Part shown: one piece after another, positions 8,459 to 17,399 of the stretch
Position numbering within the stretch: the first letter of the stretch is position 1
Layout of the letters: every line of letters starts with the position of its first letter
NCBI RefSeq assembly: GCF_000765235.1
Contig: NZ_JPJG01000066.1
Coordinates: 1 to 62,644, forward strand
Length of the DNA: 62,644 bases
Source of the DNA: Oscillibacter sp. ER4
GTDB taxonomy: Bacteria > Bacillota > Clostridia > Oscillospirales > Oscillospiraceae
Direction: 5' to 3'
Translations under genes and position numbers: made by a program
The notes under the pieces: generated by a model
What the model saw: the letters and a program-made list of their open reading frames with translations, nothing else
The model's database searches: none
Told to the model about the DNA's origin: nothing

Positions 8459-9529
8459 TTAAGCCTCGGTGCTCTCGCGCAGCTTTTCGGCCTGCTCCTG
8501 CATCGTGAGCGCGTCTATGATGGGGTCTAAATCGCCGTTCATCACGGTGTCGATGTTGAAATTCTTGTTCTCGCCCGTCAGGCGGTGGTCAGTCACGCGG
8601 TTTTGCGGGAAGTTATAGGTGCGGATGCGCTCGTTGCGCATGCCGCTGCCGACCTGCGCGCGGCGCTCGCTCGTGATCGCACCCTCCACGCGCTCGCGCT
8701 CAGCCTCGTAGAGCTTGCTCGCGAGCATCGCCATACACTTGGCGCGGTTCTGGAGCTGGGAGCGCTCCTCCTGACACGAAACGACGGTGCCCGTCGGCTT
8801 ATGGATGAGGCGCACGGCGGAGCTCGTCTTGTTGACGTGCTGGCCACCCGCACCGGAAGCGCGGTAGACCTGCATCTCAATGTCTTCAGGCCGGAGGTCG
8901 ACGTCGACCTCCTCCATCTCCGGCAGCACCGCGACCGTCGCGGTCGAGGTGTGCACGCGCCCGCCGGACTCCGTCTCCGGCACGCGCTGGACGCGGTGGA
9001 CGCCGGATTCAAACTTGAATCTCGAATACGCCCCATCGCCGCTGACGATAAAGTCAGCTTCCTTAACACCGCCCAACTCCGTATCGTTGTAGTTGAGCAG
9101 CTCCACGCGGTACCCCCGCTTTTCCGCGTACATCGCATACATGCGGTAGAGGTCGGCGGCAAAAAGCGCGCTCTCCTCCCCGCCCACGCCGCCGCGGATC
9201 TCGACGATGACGTTTTTGTCGTCGTTCGGGTCGCGCGGCAGGAGCAGCACGCGCAGCTCGTCAAAAAGGCGCTCTTTTTCCGCCTTGGCAGTGTTCAATT
9301 CCTCCTGCGCCATGTCCTTGAGCTCGGGGTCGGATACAAGCTCCAGCGCCTGCACGATGTCGTCCTCGCACTTCTGGTACGCGCGGTAGGTCTCCACCAC
9401 GGCGGAAAGCTCCTTCTGCTCGCGCGTGAGCGCGCGCAGCTTCTTTGGGTCAGCGTAAATTTCCGGCACTTCGAGCAGCTCGCCGATCTCGTCATAGCGG
9501 CGCGCGAGCTGTTTGAGCTTTTCCCACAT
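8459..9529 (-). CDS. prfA: Peptide chain release factor 1
   Basis: 356 residues. RF1 recognises UAA/UAG in the ribosomal A site and triggers peptide release. The universal catalytic GGQ is seen in RASGAGGQHVNKTSSAVR near residue 232, the length matches RF1, and the domain order (helical domain 1, GGQ domain 3, C-terminal domain) is intact. The codon-recognition segment GGRVHTSTATVAVLPE includes the RF1-type P-A/V-T loop region. The ATG overlaps the stop of the flavodoxin-like gene by one base (TGATG). The GGQ glutamine is normally methylated by PrmC; no prmC is seen nearby. Confidence 0.97.
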   Translation of the reverse strand: MWEKLKQLARRYDEIGELLEVPEIYADPKKLRALTREQKELSAVVETYRAYQKCEDDIVQALELVSDPELKDMAQEELNTAKAEKERLFDELRVLLLPRDPNDDKNVIVEIRGGVGGEESALFAADLYRMYAMYAEKRGYRVELLNYNDTELGGVKEADFIVSGDGAYSRFKFESGVHRVQRVPETESGGRVHTSTATVAVLPEMEEVDVDLRPEDIEMQVYRASGAGGQHVNKTSSAVRLIHKPTGTVVSCQEERSQLQNRAKCMAMLASKLYEAERERVEGAITSERRAQVGSGMRNERIRTYNFPQNRVTDHRLTGENKNFNIDTVMNGDLDPIIDALTMQEQAEKLRESTEA

Positions 9530-10026
9530 CAGGCCTTGTCCTCCGCAATGAAGTCAGAGCAGGCCTTGACGAACTGGTCTCGCCAGAAGTGGTAGCCCGC
9601 GGAATCGGGGCAGAGCGAGACCTCCGCCACGTGCGGCGTCTGCAAATAGAGGTCCATCTGGCGGAAGACGTCCTTATAGTCCTGCTCGCTCTTGTGCGTG
9701 ATGAGATACGCCGCGTTCTGGATCTCATAGCCGCGGCGCTTCAAAAAGCCGCGAATCACGCTCGAACAGCGGCCCGCCCACACGGGCGTGCCGAGGATGA
9801 CGAGCTTGTAGTCCGACAGCGGCTTCTGGCATTTCGGGCGCGAAACCGCACTCGTGCGCTTGTGCATCGCGTCAAAGCAGCAGCGAAGGTAGCCCATCGT
9901 GCCGCTGCGATCGACCTTGTCGCGAATTTCGAAACATTCGCAGTCCAGCGCCTCGGCGACCTCCTCCATGGCTTTTTTCGTGTTTCCCGTGCGGGAATAG
10001 TAAAGGCATAAAATGTTATCGTTCAT
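9529..10026 (-). CDS. Flavodoxin-like protein
   Basis: 165 residues with a flavodoxin fold start MNDNILCLYYSRTGNTKKAM: the S-R-T-G-N-T loop is the FMN phosphate-binding motif. A second FMN-loop candidate is LVILGTPVWAGRCSS (about residue 82), which also fits the flavodoxin/NADPH:FMN reductase families. The partner redox protein is unknown. An upstream TTG would add 9 residues, but the ATG at 10026 with GAGAGG upstream is preferred. It sits inside the ddl-murF-prfA operon, 2 bases after ydcF and overlapping prfA by 1 base. Confidence 0.85.
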   Translation of the reverse strand: MNDNILCLYYSRTGNTKKAMEEVAEALDCECFEIRDKVDRSGTMGYLRCCFDAMHKRTSAVSRPKCQKPLSDYKLVILGTPVWAGRCSSVIRGFLKRRGYEIQNAAYLITHKSEQDYKDVFRQMDLYLQTPHVAEVSLCPDSAGYHFWRDQFVKACSDFIAEDKA

Positions 10027-10028
10027 AC

Positions 10029-10787
10029 TCAGTTTCCTCTCAGCAGGAGCCAACCGGTGGCAAAGGCCTCCCGCACATAGTAGTTGAGCTGTAAGGCATC
10101 GTAATAGGCGCTGCGCGGCAGCGTCGCCGCCACGCCGCAGGCCGCATCTGTTCCGGCGATGCGCCCCGCCCTAAAAATATGGTAGTCGTTCGTGACAAAG
10201 GCGAACGTGTCGCCCGCATCAAGCCCCAGCTCCGCCATGATCTCTTCGCTGTAAGCAAAGTTCTCCTGCGTACTGGTCGATCGATCCTCGCGGTAGATGC
10301 GGCTCTCGTCCACGCCGTGGGCGATGAGCCAGTCGGCCATGCAGTCGGCCTCGGAGATATCCTCCCCCGGCCCCTGACCGCCTGAGCAGATGATGGGGAT
10401 GTCCGGCTTGTCCGCGATGAAGTCAAGCGCCGCCTGCAGCCGCGACGAGAGCATCAGCGACGGCGTCGTGCCGTTCACGCCCGCGCCCAAAATAACCACG
10501 CACTGCGCGTCTTCCGCGCGCCCGTCCGTGTGCGCGCCGCGAATAACGAGCGATTCAAGATACCCGAATGCGACAAGGCCTAGGCACACGAGCGCGAGCA
10601 GAACGCGTTTTCCCCACTTCGCCCATGCATGCTCTTTGTACTGCTCGAGCATCGCAAAGACGATCAAAAGCGCCGTCAGGCACCAGAACAGGAGTCCTGC
10701 AAAGCGCACGCCGGGGACAGCCCGGCACGCCGCGCCGAGCACGGCACAGGCTGCTGCCGCCGTCCACAGTCTTTTCTGTCTCTTCAT
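10029..10787 (-). CDS. YdcF/SanA-family (DUF218) membrane protein
   Basis: 252 residues. Three hydrophobic segments lie in the first 90 residues (about 9-24, 28-46 and 60-80), followed by a DUF218 domain: VVILGAGVNGTTPS, ICSGGQGPGEDISEADCMADWL, EDRSTSTQENFAYS and FAFVTNDYHIFRAG. Members are envelope proteins linked to cell-wall or membrane metabolism, with no settled reaction. Its place in an operon with ddl and murF fits a wall-related role, but this is inference. Ten bases separate it from the ABC-F gene. Confidence 0.88.
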   Translation of the reverse strand: MKRQKRLWTAAAACAVLGAACRAVPGVRFAGLLFWCLTALLIVFAMLEQYKEHAWAKWGKRVLLALVCLGLVAFGYLESLVIRGAHTDGRAEDAQCVVILGAGVNGTTPSLMLSSRLQAALDFIADKPDIPIICSGGQGPGEDISEADCMADWLIAHGVDESRIYREDRSTSTQENFAYSEEIMAELGLDAGDTFAFVTNDYHIFRAGRIAGTDAACGVAATLPRSAYYDALQLNYYVREAFATGWLLLRGN

Positions 10788-10797
10788 GGTGTGTTCC

Positions 10798-12699
10798 TCA
10801 TTCGCCCGCCTGTTCGGCGAGCGTTTCCCACTTTTCCATCAGCTCGCCGAGCTTCTGCTCGGCGGCTTCCTTCTCCTTGTAGATTTCACTGTAACGCTCG
10901 TAGTCGCCGCCCGCTTCTTCAAGGCGCTGCTCGATCTCGGCAATGGCGGTCTCCTGCGCGGAAATTTCCTTTTCACAGATGGTGAGCTGCCGCCGCGCCT
11001 GCTGGGCAGAGCGGTTCGGCTTCGGTTTTTCTGTAACCGTCTTTTCCTTTACAGCCTTTGGCGTGTGGTCGATCTTGTTCTGTGCCTCCAGCGCCTTGAC
11101 CTGCCGGTAACGCGCAAAGCCCATCGGATAGTCGGTGATGACGCCGCCCTCCAGCTCCCACACGCGCGTTGCAAAGCGGTTGATGAAATAGCGGTCGTGG
11201 CTCACGAACAGGAGCGTCCCGTCGTAGCTCTCCACCGCCTCTTCGATCCACTCGCGCGACGCGATATCGAGGTGATTCGTCGGCTCGTCGAGAATAAGCA
11301 GGTTCACTTCCTCATCCATCAGGATGCAGAGCTTGAGGCGCGAAAGCTCACCGCCCGAGAGCACGCTGACACTCTTAAAAACGTCCTCGCCCGTGAAGTG
11401 GAACGCGGCCAGGCGGTTGCGCGCGCTCTGCGGCGTGATGTTGCGCTTAGAGTAGAGCATCGTGTCGACCAAGTTTCGTTCCGGCACGTCGAATTCGACG
11501 ATCTGCGGCAGGTACGCGATGCGCACCGACGGGCCGAACTTGATCTTGCCCTCGTCGGGATATTCCTCTTCCATCAGCATCTTGATGAGCGTCGACTTGC
11601 CCGTGCCGTTGTCGCCGATGAGCGCGATGCGCTCGCCGCCGCGCACCTGTAAATCCACGTCGTGGAACAGCACGCGGTCGCCAAAGCTCTTTTTAAGCTT
11701 TTTGAGCGCAAACACCTCGTCGCCGTAGAATTCCTGCGACTTGAACTGCGCACTCAGCGCCCGCTCCTTCGTCGGCTTGTCCGTCGTGCGCATGCGCTCG
11801 ATGCGCTTTTCCATCGACAGCGCGCGGCGGTACGTCTTGTCCATGCCCTTGAAGGCGAACATGCGCAGCTGCTCGGCGCTCTTTTCGAGCTGAGCGATCT
11901 TGGCCTGCTCCTTTTCGTATTGACGCATCTTTTCCAAATAGCGGCGCTCTTTTTCCACCGCGTAGAAGCTGTAGTTGCCGCTGTAAAACTCCGCCTTGCC
12001 GTCGAGCACCTCGATGACGCGCGTGATGGTACGGTCCAAAAAGTAGCGGTCATGCGAGATGGCAACGACCGTGCCCTTAAACGTTGACAAATACTGCTCC
12101 AGCCATTCGATGGCGTGCAGGTCCAGATGGTTCGTCGGCTCGTCGAGAAGCAGGATATCCGTATCCTCCAAAATGAGGCGGCCGAGGTTCACGCGCGTCT
12201 TTTCACCGCCCGAGAGTGTGTCGAACAACCGCTCGCGCATCTCCGGCGGGATGGAGAGGCCGTTGGCAACCTTGTTGATGGGCGTCTCGGTGTCGTAGCC
12301 GCCGAGACCCTCAAACTTGGCCGAAAGCTCGCCGTAGCGGCGCAGCGTCTCTTCGCTCTCGTCGCCGCTTGCCATCTGCTGGGAGAGGGCGTTCATCTCG
12401 TCCTCCATCCTCTGCATGCGCGAAAACGCGCTCTTGAGCACATCCTCGACCGTGTAGCCCTCGGGATACACAGGAATTTGTGAGATTAGGCCCAGCCTGC
12501 GGCCCGAGGCGATGCTCACCTCGCCCGCGTCGTAGTCGAGCTCGCCCGTCAGGATACGGAAGAGCGTCGTCTTGCCCGCGCCGTTTTTGCCGAGAAGGCC
12601 CACGCGCTCGCCCGTGTCGATCTGAAAGGTGATACCGTCCAGTATTTTCTTTTCGAGGTCAAAGGACTTGATGAGTCCCGTAACACTGATGTCGATCAT
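10798..12699 (-). CDS. ABC-F family ATPase (ribosome-associated)
   Basis: 633 residues with two ABC domains and no transmembrane part, as in ABC-F proteins, which bind the ribosomal E site and rescue or tune translation. First Walker A GLLGKNGAGKTTL (about residue 35), signature LSGGEKTR, Walker B DILLLDEPTNHLD. Linker with basic helices at about 245-320 (P-site tRNA interaction region). Second Walker A ALIGDNGTGKSTL (about 362), signature LSGGELSR, LLILDEPTNHLD. The C-terminus (about 555-633) is a coiled coil, as in Uup/YdiF-type members. Its ATG overlaps the murF stop by 4 bases. The type (Uup-like or antibiotic resistance) cannot be fixed; a housekeeping member is more likely given the operon. 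Confidence 0.93.
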   Translation of the reverse strand: MIDISVTGLIKSFDLEKKILDGITFQIDTGERVGLLGKNGAGKTTLFRILTGELDYDAGEVSIASGRRLGLISQIPVYPEGYTVEDVLKSAFSRMQRMEDEMNALSQQMASGDESEETLRRYGELSAKFEGLGGYDTETPINKVANGLSIPPEMRERLFDTLSGGEKTRVNLGRLILEDTDILLLDEPTNHLDLHAIEWLEQYLSTFKGTVVAISHDRYFLDRTITRVIEVLDGKAEFYSGNYSFYAVEKERRYLEKMRQYEKEQAKIAQLEKSAEQLRMFAFKGMDKTYRRALSMEKRIERMRTTDKPTKERALSAQFKSQEFYGDEVFALKKLKKSFGDRVLFHDVDLQVRGGERIALIGDNGTGKSTLIKMLMEEEYPDEGKIKFGPSVRIAYLPQIVEFDVPERNLVDTMLYSKRNITPQSARNRLAAFHFTGEDVFKSVSVLSGGELSRLKLCILMDEEVNLLILDEPTNHLDIASREWIEEAVESYDGTLLFVSHDRYFINRFATRVWELEGGVITDYPMGFARYRQVKALEAQNKIDHTPKAVKEKTVTEKPKPNRSAQQARRQLTICEKEISAQETAIAEIEQRLEEAGGDYERYSEIYKEKEAAEQKLGELMEKWETLAEQAGE

Positions 12700-14045
12700 G
12701 CTTTGGTCAGTTCCTCTACGATCTTCTCAAAGTGCATGGAGTGCGAGGCCTTGACGAGCATCGCCGTCTCCGCCGTGAACGCCGCCTTGACGGCGCCCAT
12801 CGCCTCGTCCACGCTCCCGAACCACTGCGCAGAGGGGTTCCCTTCTGTAAAGTATTTTGCCCGTGCACCGATTGCGATGACAGTGTCGATGCCGAGCTCT
12901 TGGGTGAGTTCTCCGATTTCCTTATGCGCACGCTCGGTGAGCTCTCCGAGCTCCGCCATATCGCCGATGACGGCGACCTTTTTGCCGCCGCTCGCGCCCA
13001 ATACGCGCAGCGACGCCGCCATCGACTGCGGACCCGCGTTGTAGCAGTCGTCGAGCAGGCGGCGGTTTTCAGAGAACGTGATGACGTGCATGCGTGAGCC
13101 CGCGGGCTCGTAGGCCGCAACGCCGCGCTCGATCTCCTCTTTGGTCTCGCCAAGGTATTCACCGATGGCCGCGGCCATCGCCGCGGAGTAGACCATGTGC
13201 TTTCCCGGCACGGGGATGGAGAGCGCGTAACGCTCCTTTGCCGTCGTCACGACGCAGCGAATGCCGTCGATGCCAAGGTCTTCGACCTCGCTGACGCGGA
13301 CATCGCAGTGCTCGGACAGGCCGCAGCGCAACGTTTTCTGCGGCAGAGAGACGGTGTTCAAAAGCTCGTCGTCGCCGTTTAAGACGGCGAGGCCGTCTTT
13401 TTTGAGGTTTTCAAAGATCTCGCACTTGGCCTTCAGAATGTTCTCGCGCGATCCGAGGTATTCAATGTGCATGTCGCCGACGTTCGTGATGACGGCGATA
13501 TCGGGCTTCACCATCTCGCCAAGATACCGGATCTGCCCCGCGCGGTCCATGCCCGTCTCGATCACCGCCGCCTGATGCGCGCGGGAGAGGCCCAGCAACG
13601 TCTGCGGCGTGCCGATCTCGTTATTATAGTTGGCCGCGGTCTTGAGCGTATGGAACTTCACGCCCAGTACCGAGGCGATCATTTCCTTTGTTGTCGTCTT
13701 GCCGACGCTGCCCGTCACCTGCACAAAGGGGATCGAAAACTGCGCACGGTACCACGCGGCCAAGTCCTTGAGCGCAAGCAGCGTGTCAGACACCTTGATG
13801 TAAAACTTTCCGGGCAGCAGCGTTTCCGGCACGCGGGCGCACAGACAGCCCTCCGCGCCCGCGGAAATCGCCTTTTCGATATAGTCATGCCCGTCGAAGC
13901 GCTCGCCGACGAGCGGCACGAAAACTTCGCCCGCTTTGACGGTGCGGCTGTCTGTGTTCACGCCGAGGATTTGCGCTGTCTCATCTCCCTGCAAGAGCTC
14001 GCCGTGCACCGCCGCGAGCAGCTCCTTTACCGTGATGGCCTCCAT
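12696..14045 (-). CDS. murF: UDP-N-acetylmuramoyl-tripeptide--D-alanyl-D-alanine ligase
   Basis: 449 residues. MurF adds the D-Ala-D-Ala dipeptide to UDP-MurNAc-tripeptide, the last cytoplasmic step of the peptidoglycan precursor. The N-terminal domain has the MurF-type NTDSRTVKAGEVFVPLVGERFDGH (residues about 29-53), the ATP site is TGSVGKTTTKEM (about 110), and the Mur ligase central and C-terminal domains follow (DCYNAGPQSMAASL about 318). It begins immediately after the ddl stop codon with no gap. That pairing is functional, since ddl makes its dipeptide substrate. Confidence 0.96.
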   Translation of the reverse strand: MEAITVKELLAAVHGELLQGDETAQILGVNTDSRTVKAGEVFVPLVGERFDGHDYIEKAISAGAEGCLCARVPETLLPGKFYIKVSDTLLALKDLAAWYRAQFSIPFVQVTGSVGKTTTKEMIASVLGVKFHTLKTAANYNNEIGTPQTLLGLSRAHQAAVIETGMDRAGQIRYLGEMVKPDIAVITNVGDMHIEYLGSRENILKAKCEIFENLKKDGLAVLNGDDELLNTVSLPQKTLRCGLSEHCDVRVSEVEDLGIDGIRCVVTTAKERYALSIPVPGKHMVYSAAMAAAIGEYLGETKEEIERGVAAYEPAGSRMHVITFSENRRLLDDCYNAGPQSMAASLRVLGASGGKKVAVIGDMAELGELTERAHKEIGELTQELGIDTVIAIGARAKYFTEGNPSAQWFGSVDEAMGAVKAAFTAETAMLVKASHSMHFEKIVEELTKA

Positions 14046-15098
14046 TTACAGCCCTCTTTTCTGCTTCAGCGACTCTTCGACGATCTTTTCACACAGTTCC
14101 TCGTAGCCGATGCCGACCGCCGCCGCCTCCTGCGGAAGAAGGCTCGTCTTCGTCATGCCGGGCAGCGTGTTGATCTCGAGGAAGTACGGCGTGCCGTCCG
14201 GCGTGACGATGAAGTCCGCGCGGGAGTAGACGCTCAGGCCGATCAGGCGGTAGACCGTCTCGGTCGCGGTGCGCACGCGCATCTCCCAGTCCTCGGGGAT
14301 TGGCGAGGGGCAGATCTCCTCCGCCGCGCCGGCCTGATACTTGTTCGCGTAGTCATAAAAGCCCGTCTTCGGGATAATTTCGATGGAGGGCAGTGCCTTG
14401 CCCGCGATGATACCAACCTGGATCTCGCGGCCGGAGATGTACTGTTCGAGCACGACCTGCGCGCCGAACTGTAAGCACTCTTCAAGCGCTTTTTTGAGCT
14501 CCGCGCCCGTATGCGCGATGGAGACGCCGACAGACGAGCCGTTGGCGACCGGCTTGACGACGCAAGGGAGCTTCGTTTCCGACACAAGGCGCGCGATGTC
14601 GCCCTCCGTGTAGCGCACGGTGCGCCACTGCGGCGTGATGACATATTCCGACACAAGACGCTTCGTCAGGTCCTTATCCATCGCGATGGCGCTCGAGAGG
14701 TAGCCTGCGCCGGTGTACGGAATGCCGAGCAGGTCGAACGCGGCCTGCACGCGGCCATCCTCGCCGCAGGTGCCGTGCAGCGCCAGAAATACGACGTCCG
14801 CCTTGGCGCACACATCGAGCACGCCGGGACCGAAAAGGCTCTTGCTCTGGTCCTTGCGGCTCGCGCGCACAGCGGCGAGGTCGGGCTTCGCCTCGGCGAC
14901 GGAATAGTCGCCGCAGAAGCCGTCCGGTGCGTCGAAAACATCTTCGAGCTTACCGTCGTAGTCCTCAAAGCCCATGAACATATCCACCAGAATGGCCTGA
15001 TGTCCGCGCGCTCTCAGCGCGCGGCATATCTTGTTGCCACTCGAGAGCGACACATTGCGCTCCATACTCAGCCCACCTGCTAAAACAACGATACGCAT
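14046..15098 (-). CDS. ddl: D-alanine--D-alanine ligase
   Basis: 350 residues, an ATP-grasp enzyme that joins two D-alanines for peptidoglycan. Seen are the N-terminal VVLAGGLSMERNVSLSSG (the G-G-x-S-x-E-x-x-V-S-x-x-S pattern), ALHGTCGEDGRVQ, the ATP-grasp segment LPCVVKPVANGSSVGVS (about residue 169) and the C-terminal metal-binding FLEINTLPGMTKTSLLPQ. First gene of a leftward operon of eight. The ATG has AAGGAGG upstream, and the AT-rich tract 15150-15175 probably holds the promoter (TATAGT/TATAAA, weak -35), though I could not place it firmly. Confidence 0.96.
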   Translation of the reverse strand: MRIVVLAGGLSMERNVSLSSGNKICRALRARGHQAILVDMFMGFEDYDGKLEDVFDAPDGFCGDYSVAEAKPDLAAVRASRKDQSKSLFGPGVLDVCAKADVVFLALHGTCGEDGRVQAAFDLLGIPYTGAGYLSSAIAMDKDLTKRLVSEYVITPQWRTVRYTEGDIARLVSETKLPCVVKPVANGSSVGVSIAHTGAELKKALEECLQFGAQVVLEQYISGREIQVGIIAGKALPSIEIIPKTGFYDYANKYQAGAAEEICPSPIPEDWEMRVRTATETVYRLIGLSVYSRADFIVTPDGTPYFLEINTLPGMTKTSLLPQEAAAVGIGYEELCEKIVEESLKQKRGL

Positions 15099-15196
15099 AC
15101 CGTTTTCCTCCTTATTTTTGAAAGGGACGTCGCCGCCCCCGTTTATCCATACTATACTAATTTATACTTTACCACAGCTTTTTCCCAAATACAAGC

Positions 15197-15228
15197 AAAA
15201 GAGAGCGGCGTGAAAACCGCTCTCTTTT
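15197..15228. terminator. Bidirectional-looking terminator after the SLH-protein gene
   Basis: A perfect 12-bp stem AAAAGAGAGCGG/CCGCTCTCTTTT with an 8-base loop, with T-rich sequence on both sides. It ends the leftward SLH gene just upstream of ddl. Confidence 0.85.
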
Positions 15229-15252
15229 GTTCGCTTTTCTCACTTTTTGCCC

Positions 15253-16257
15253 TTAGCCGAAAATGCCGGAGAGCAGTCCGCCCTTTCCCGCGCGTCCGTC
15301 CTTGAGCGTCATCGCCGCGCTGAGGATCTCTGCCGCCTGCGCACGTGTCACGCCCGAGCGCATCTCGTCAGTGGAAAAACGCCCACTCTCGATCACGCTG
15401 ACGGACTGCAAATTCGCCACCGCCTGTGCGCACCAGGCGTTGTCCGCGTCCTGCACGTCGTAGTCCGAGAGGTCCACGTCCGTCACGCGAAGCAGCCGGT
15501 TCAGCACGACCGCGGCCTCATTGAGCGTAATGGCGTCATTTGCGCGAAAGGCAACGCCCTCCGCCGTGCTGACGCCGGACACAACGCCCGCGTTCAGCGC
15601 GCTCACGGCGTAGCCCTTCGCCCAGGTCGGGATGCTCGCATCGTCGCAGAAGCCGGTCATCTGCACATCCTCCTCGCTCACGTCCATTGCCGCGAGCGCC
15701 ATCGCGACAAATTCACCGCGCGAGAGCGTGCGCTCGGGCTCAAAGAAATAGCTGTCCCCGATCTTTGCGCCCACAAACACGCCGTGCTCGGCAAGATCGA
15801 CCGCCGCCGTGTGCGCGCGATCACCGCCCATGTCGGCGTAGCAGACGCCGCTATTCGCCTTTTCAATCGTGATGCTCACCGTCGCGGGCAGCGAGGTGTT
15901 GCCGTAGGCATCGATTGCCGTGTAGGTGAAGCTGTCCGTCCCCAGCTTGCCGCCCGGCGTGTAGACAAAGCCGAGGCCGTCCTCCGTCAGCGCGACCGTG
16001 CCCTTTTTCGGCTCCTGCGTGATGGCAAACGTCACCTCGTCGCCCTCGTTGTCCACCGCGCGGAATTCACCCTCATACGCGACGCCGCGATAGACCTTGA
16101 TCTCCATGTTCTCCGCCACTGGCGCGCCGTCGGCGGCCTTGACCTCCTCCTTGCTCTTGCCGAACAGCGCCGATGCGCTCTGCGCCGGCACGAGGGTGAG
16201 CAGCAGCAGCGCCATCACAAACGGCAGCGCGCGCCACATCTCTTTTCGCTTTTCCAT
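15253..16257 (-). CDS. Secreted SLH-domain protein with an Ig/cadherin-like repeat
   Basis: 334 residues. Signal peptide MEKRKEMWRALPF... with a hydrophobic core to about residue 30 (cleavage near SASA). Residues about 45-132 form a bacterial Ig/cadherin-like repeat (VTFAITQEPKKGTV and GTDSFTYTAIDAYGNTS, a VCBS/tandem-repeat style motif). From about 138 to the end come three S-layer-homology units (YADMGGDRAHTAAVDLAEHG; FEPERTLSRGEFVAMALAAM; SVIESGRFSTDEMRSGVTRAQAAEIL). SLH domains attach proteins to secondary wall polymer. ATG at 16257 is preferred to a TTG seven codons upstream, since AAGGAG lies between them. Monocistronic. Confidence 0.85.
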   Translation of the reverse strand: MEKRKEMWRALPFVMALLLLTLVPAQSASALFGKSKEEVKAADGAPVAENMEIKVYRGVAYEGEFRAVDNEGDEVTFAITQEPKKGTVALTEDGLGFVYTPGGKLGTDSFTYTAIDAYGNTSLPATVSITIEKANSGVCYADMGGDRAHTAAVDLAEHGVFVGAKIGDSYFFEPERTLSRGEFVAMALAAMDVSEEDVQMTGFCDDASIPTWAKGYAVSALNAGVVSGVSTAEGVAFRANDAITLNEAAVVLNRLLRVTDVDLSDYDVQDADNAWCAQAVANLQSVSVIESGRFSTDEMRSGVTRAQAAEILSAAMTLKDGRAGKGGLLSGIFG

Positions 16258-16379
16258 ATTGAAATGCTCTCCTTCCAAATAAAACTTGCGGAGTTATTGT
16301 TTACCGCGCGGTGAAAAGTATGCAAAATTGCATGTTTTGCAGCACGACAGCGCTGCGTGGAAATTGCAGCGCCGCAAGT

Positions 16380-16906
16380 GCTGCACGTGATGCGACGCCC
16401 GTCCAAAAGAAAGGCGTTTCCCATTGCAGGCGAGCAGCTCGAAGAACTGCAATGCTTGCCGATTGTACTACCATGCGCGCGGCGTTGCCGCGTTAGCATT
16501 GCTATACGACTTGCCTCTGCTCCTATTATCCGCTGCCGCTCTGCTGATCTTGTAGGAGTGCAGCCTAATCGCCGTCTACCGATGGTGCGCATATCGCGGC
16601 GAGCACAGCAATGCCGCCTTGGCTGGCAACAACAGAATTGATAAAATCCAAAGTAGACGGAAATTGCGTAAGACCTCCGACACGCAGGCAAAGCGACAGC
16701 GAAGATAGAAGAAAGTAAAATCGTTTAGATACATCATCAAGCAGGCACCTGATTGCGCAGCGCGTGCAGTTCTTCAAGCTGCAATCTGACAATACAAAGT
16801 CTTTCTCTTGGGGTTCCAAAGGGGATATTCTCTTTTGCGAAAGAGAATATCCCCTTTGACCCGTGCAGCGCCTTTGGCGCTGCTTCCTCGCGGCACACGT
16901 GCCGCG
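16380..16906. repeat. Non-coding hairpin-rich repeat element, copy 1
   Basis: Most of the long gap 16258-17084 is filled by an element also found, inverted, at 56334-59517. Landmarks: a left inverted end with CCAAAAGAAAGG (about 16400-16460); a 49-bp core at 16496-16544 that matches 59281-59329 in reverse complement with two mismatches; a segment at 16740-16800 (GCAGTTCTTCAAGCTGC, CAATCTGACAATACAAAG); CTTTCTCTTGGGGTTCC; then three hairpins at 16817-16858, 16865-16883 and 16889-16906. The short reading frames inside are on both strands and look like shadows. The outer left border is uncertain. Confidence 0.75.
16817..16858. repeat. Main hairpin of repeat copy 1 (19-bp perfect stem, TGCG loop)
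   Basis: Arms 16817-16835 and 16840-16858 are fully complementary, and the loop is TGCG. The same hairpin with two compensatory base-pair changes is at 59426-59467, and a third variant is at 56358-56399. Two smaller hairpins follow at 16865-16883 (GCAGCGCC/GGCGCTGC) and 16889-16906 (CGCGGCAC/GTGCCGCG). Confidence 0.85.
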
Positions 16907-16956
16907 ACTCACTTTGCACCTGAGCAAAACCGCACAGAGAATTTTCCAAAAACCTA

Positions 16957-16985
16957 TTGACTTTTTCAAAGTCAGAAGTTATACT
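16957..16985 (+). promoter_or_regulatory. Promoter of the rplU operon
   Basis: -35 TTGACT (16957-16962), exactly 17 bases, -10 TATACT (16980-16985). It stands right after the repeat element and about 100 bases before rplU. Confidence 0.8.
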
Positions 16986-16991
16986 TGAACA

Positions 16992-17084
16992 GCCGCTTTG
17001 AATGGGCTTAAAGTTTCGGAAAGTTTCGAGACTTTTCGAACGCCCCCGACAGCGAGTCCGTAATTAAGGAAAGAGGTGCAAGTA
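16992..17084 (+). promoter_or_regulatory. Leader of rplU, possible L21 leader
   Basis: About 93 bases of untranslated leader between the predicted start of transcription and rplU, with a local inverted repeat CGGAAAGTTTCGAGACTTTTCG. Firmicute rplU genes often carry an autoregulatory L21 leader RNA. I see a hairpin but cannot confirm the consensus, so this is a candidate only. Confidence 0.3.
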
Positions 17085-17396
17085 ATGCAAGCGATCATCG
17101 TTACCGGCGGTAAGCAGTATGTTGTGAACGAGGGCGACACCCTGTTCATTGAGAAGCTCCCCGTTGAGGCGGGCGACGCCGTTACCTTCGATCAGGTTTT
17201 GGCGATCGTTGACGGCGAAAACACCAAGTTCGGCACTCCCGTGGTGGAGGGCGCGAAGGTGGAGGCCACTGTCGTTAAGAACGGCAAGGGCAAGAAGGTC
17301 CGTGTCTACAAGTACAAGGCCAAGAAGGGCTATCACAAGCGTCAGGGTCATCGTCAGCCTTATACCAAGGTTGAGATCGGCAAGATCTCCGTCTAA
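17085..17396 (+). CDS. rplU: Ribosomal protein bL21
   Basis: 103 residues from the ATG at 17085, the standard length for bL21, which sits in the 50S subunit and binds 23S r[23 protein letters not shown] at the start and [19 protein letters not shown] near the end are diagnostic. A GTG three codons upstream is possible, but AAGAGG is better spaced for the ATG. First gene of the rplU-prp-rpmA operon, three bases before prp. Confidence 0.97.
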   Translation: MQAIIVTGGKQYVVNEGDTLFIEKLPVEAGDAVTFDQVLAIVDGENTKFGTPVVEGAKVEATVVKNGKGKKVRVYKYKAKKGYHKRQGHRQPYTKVEIGKISV

Positions 17397-17399
17397 GGC

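Noticed and set aside
16215-16691. Reading frames across the repeat element, some sharing peptides (SAPIIRCRS-like) with frames at 59178-59402
   Set aside because: The shared peptides come from the repeat's conserved nucleotides. Frames are open on both strands, lack ribosome sites and are not of equal length between copies.
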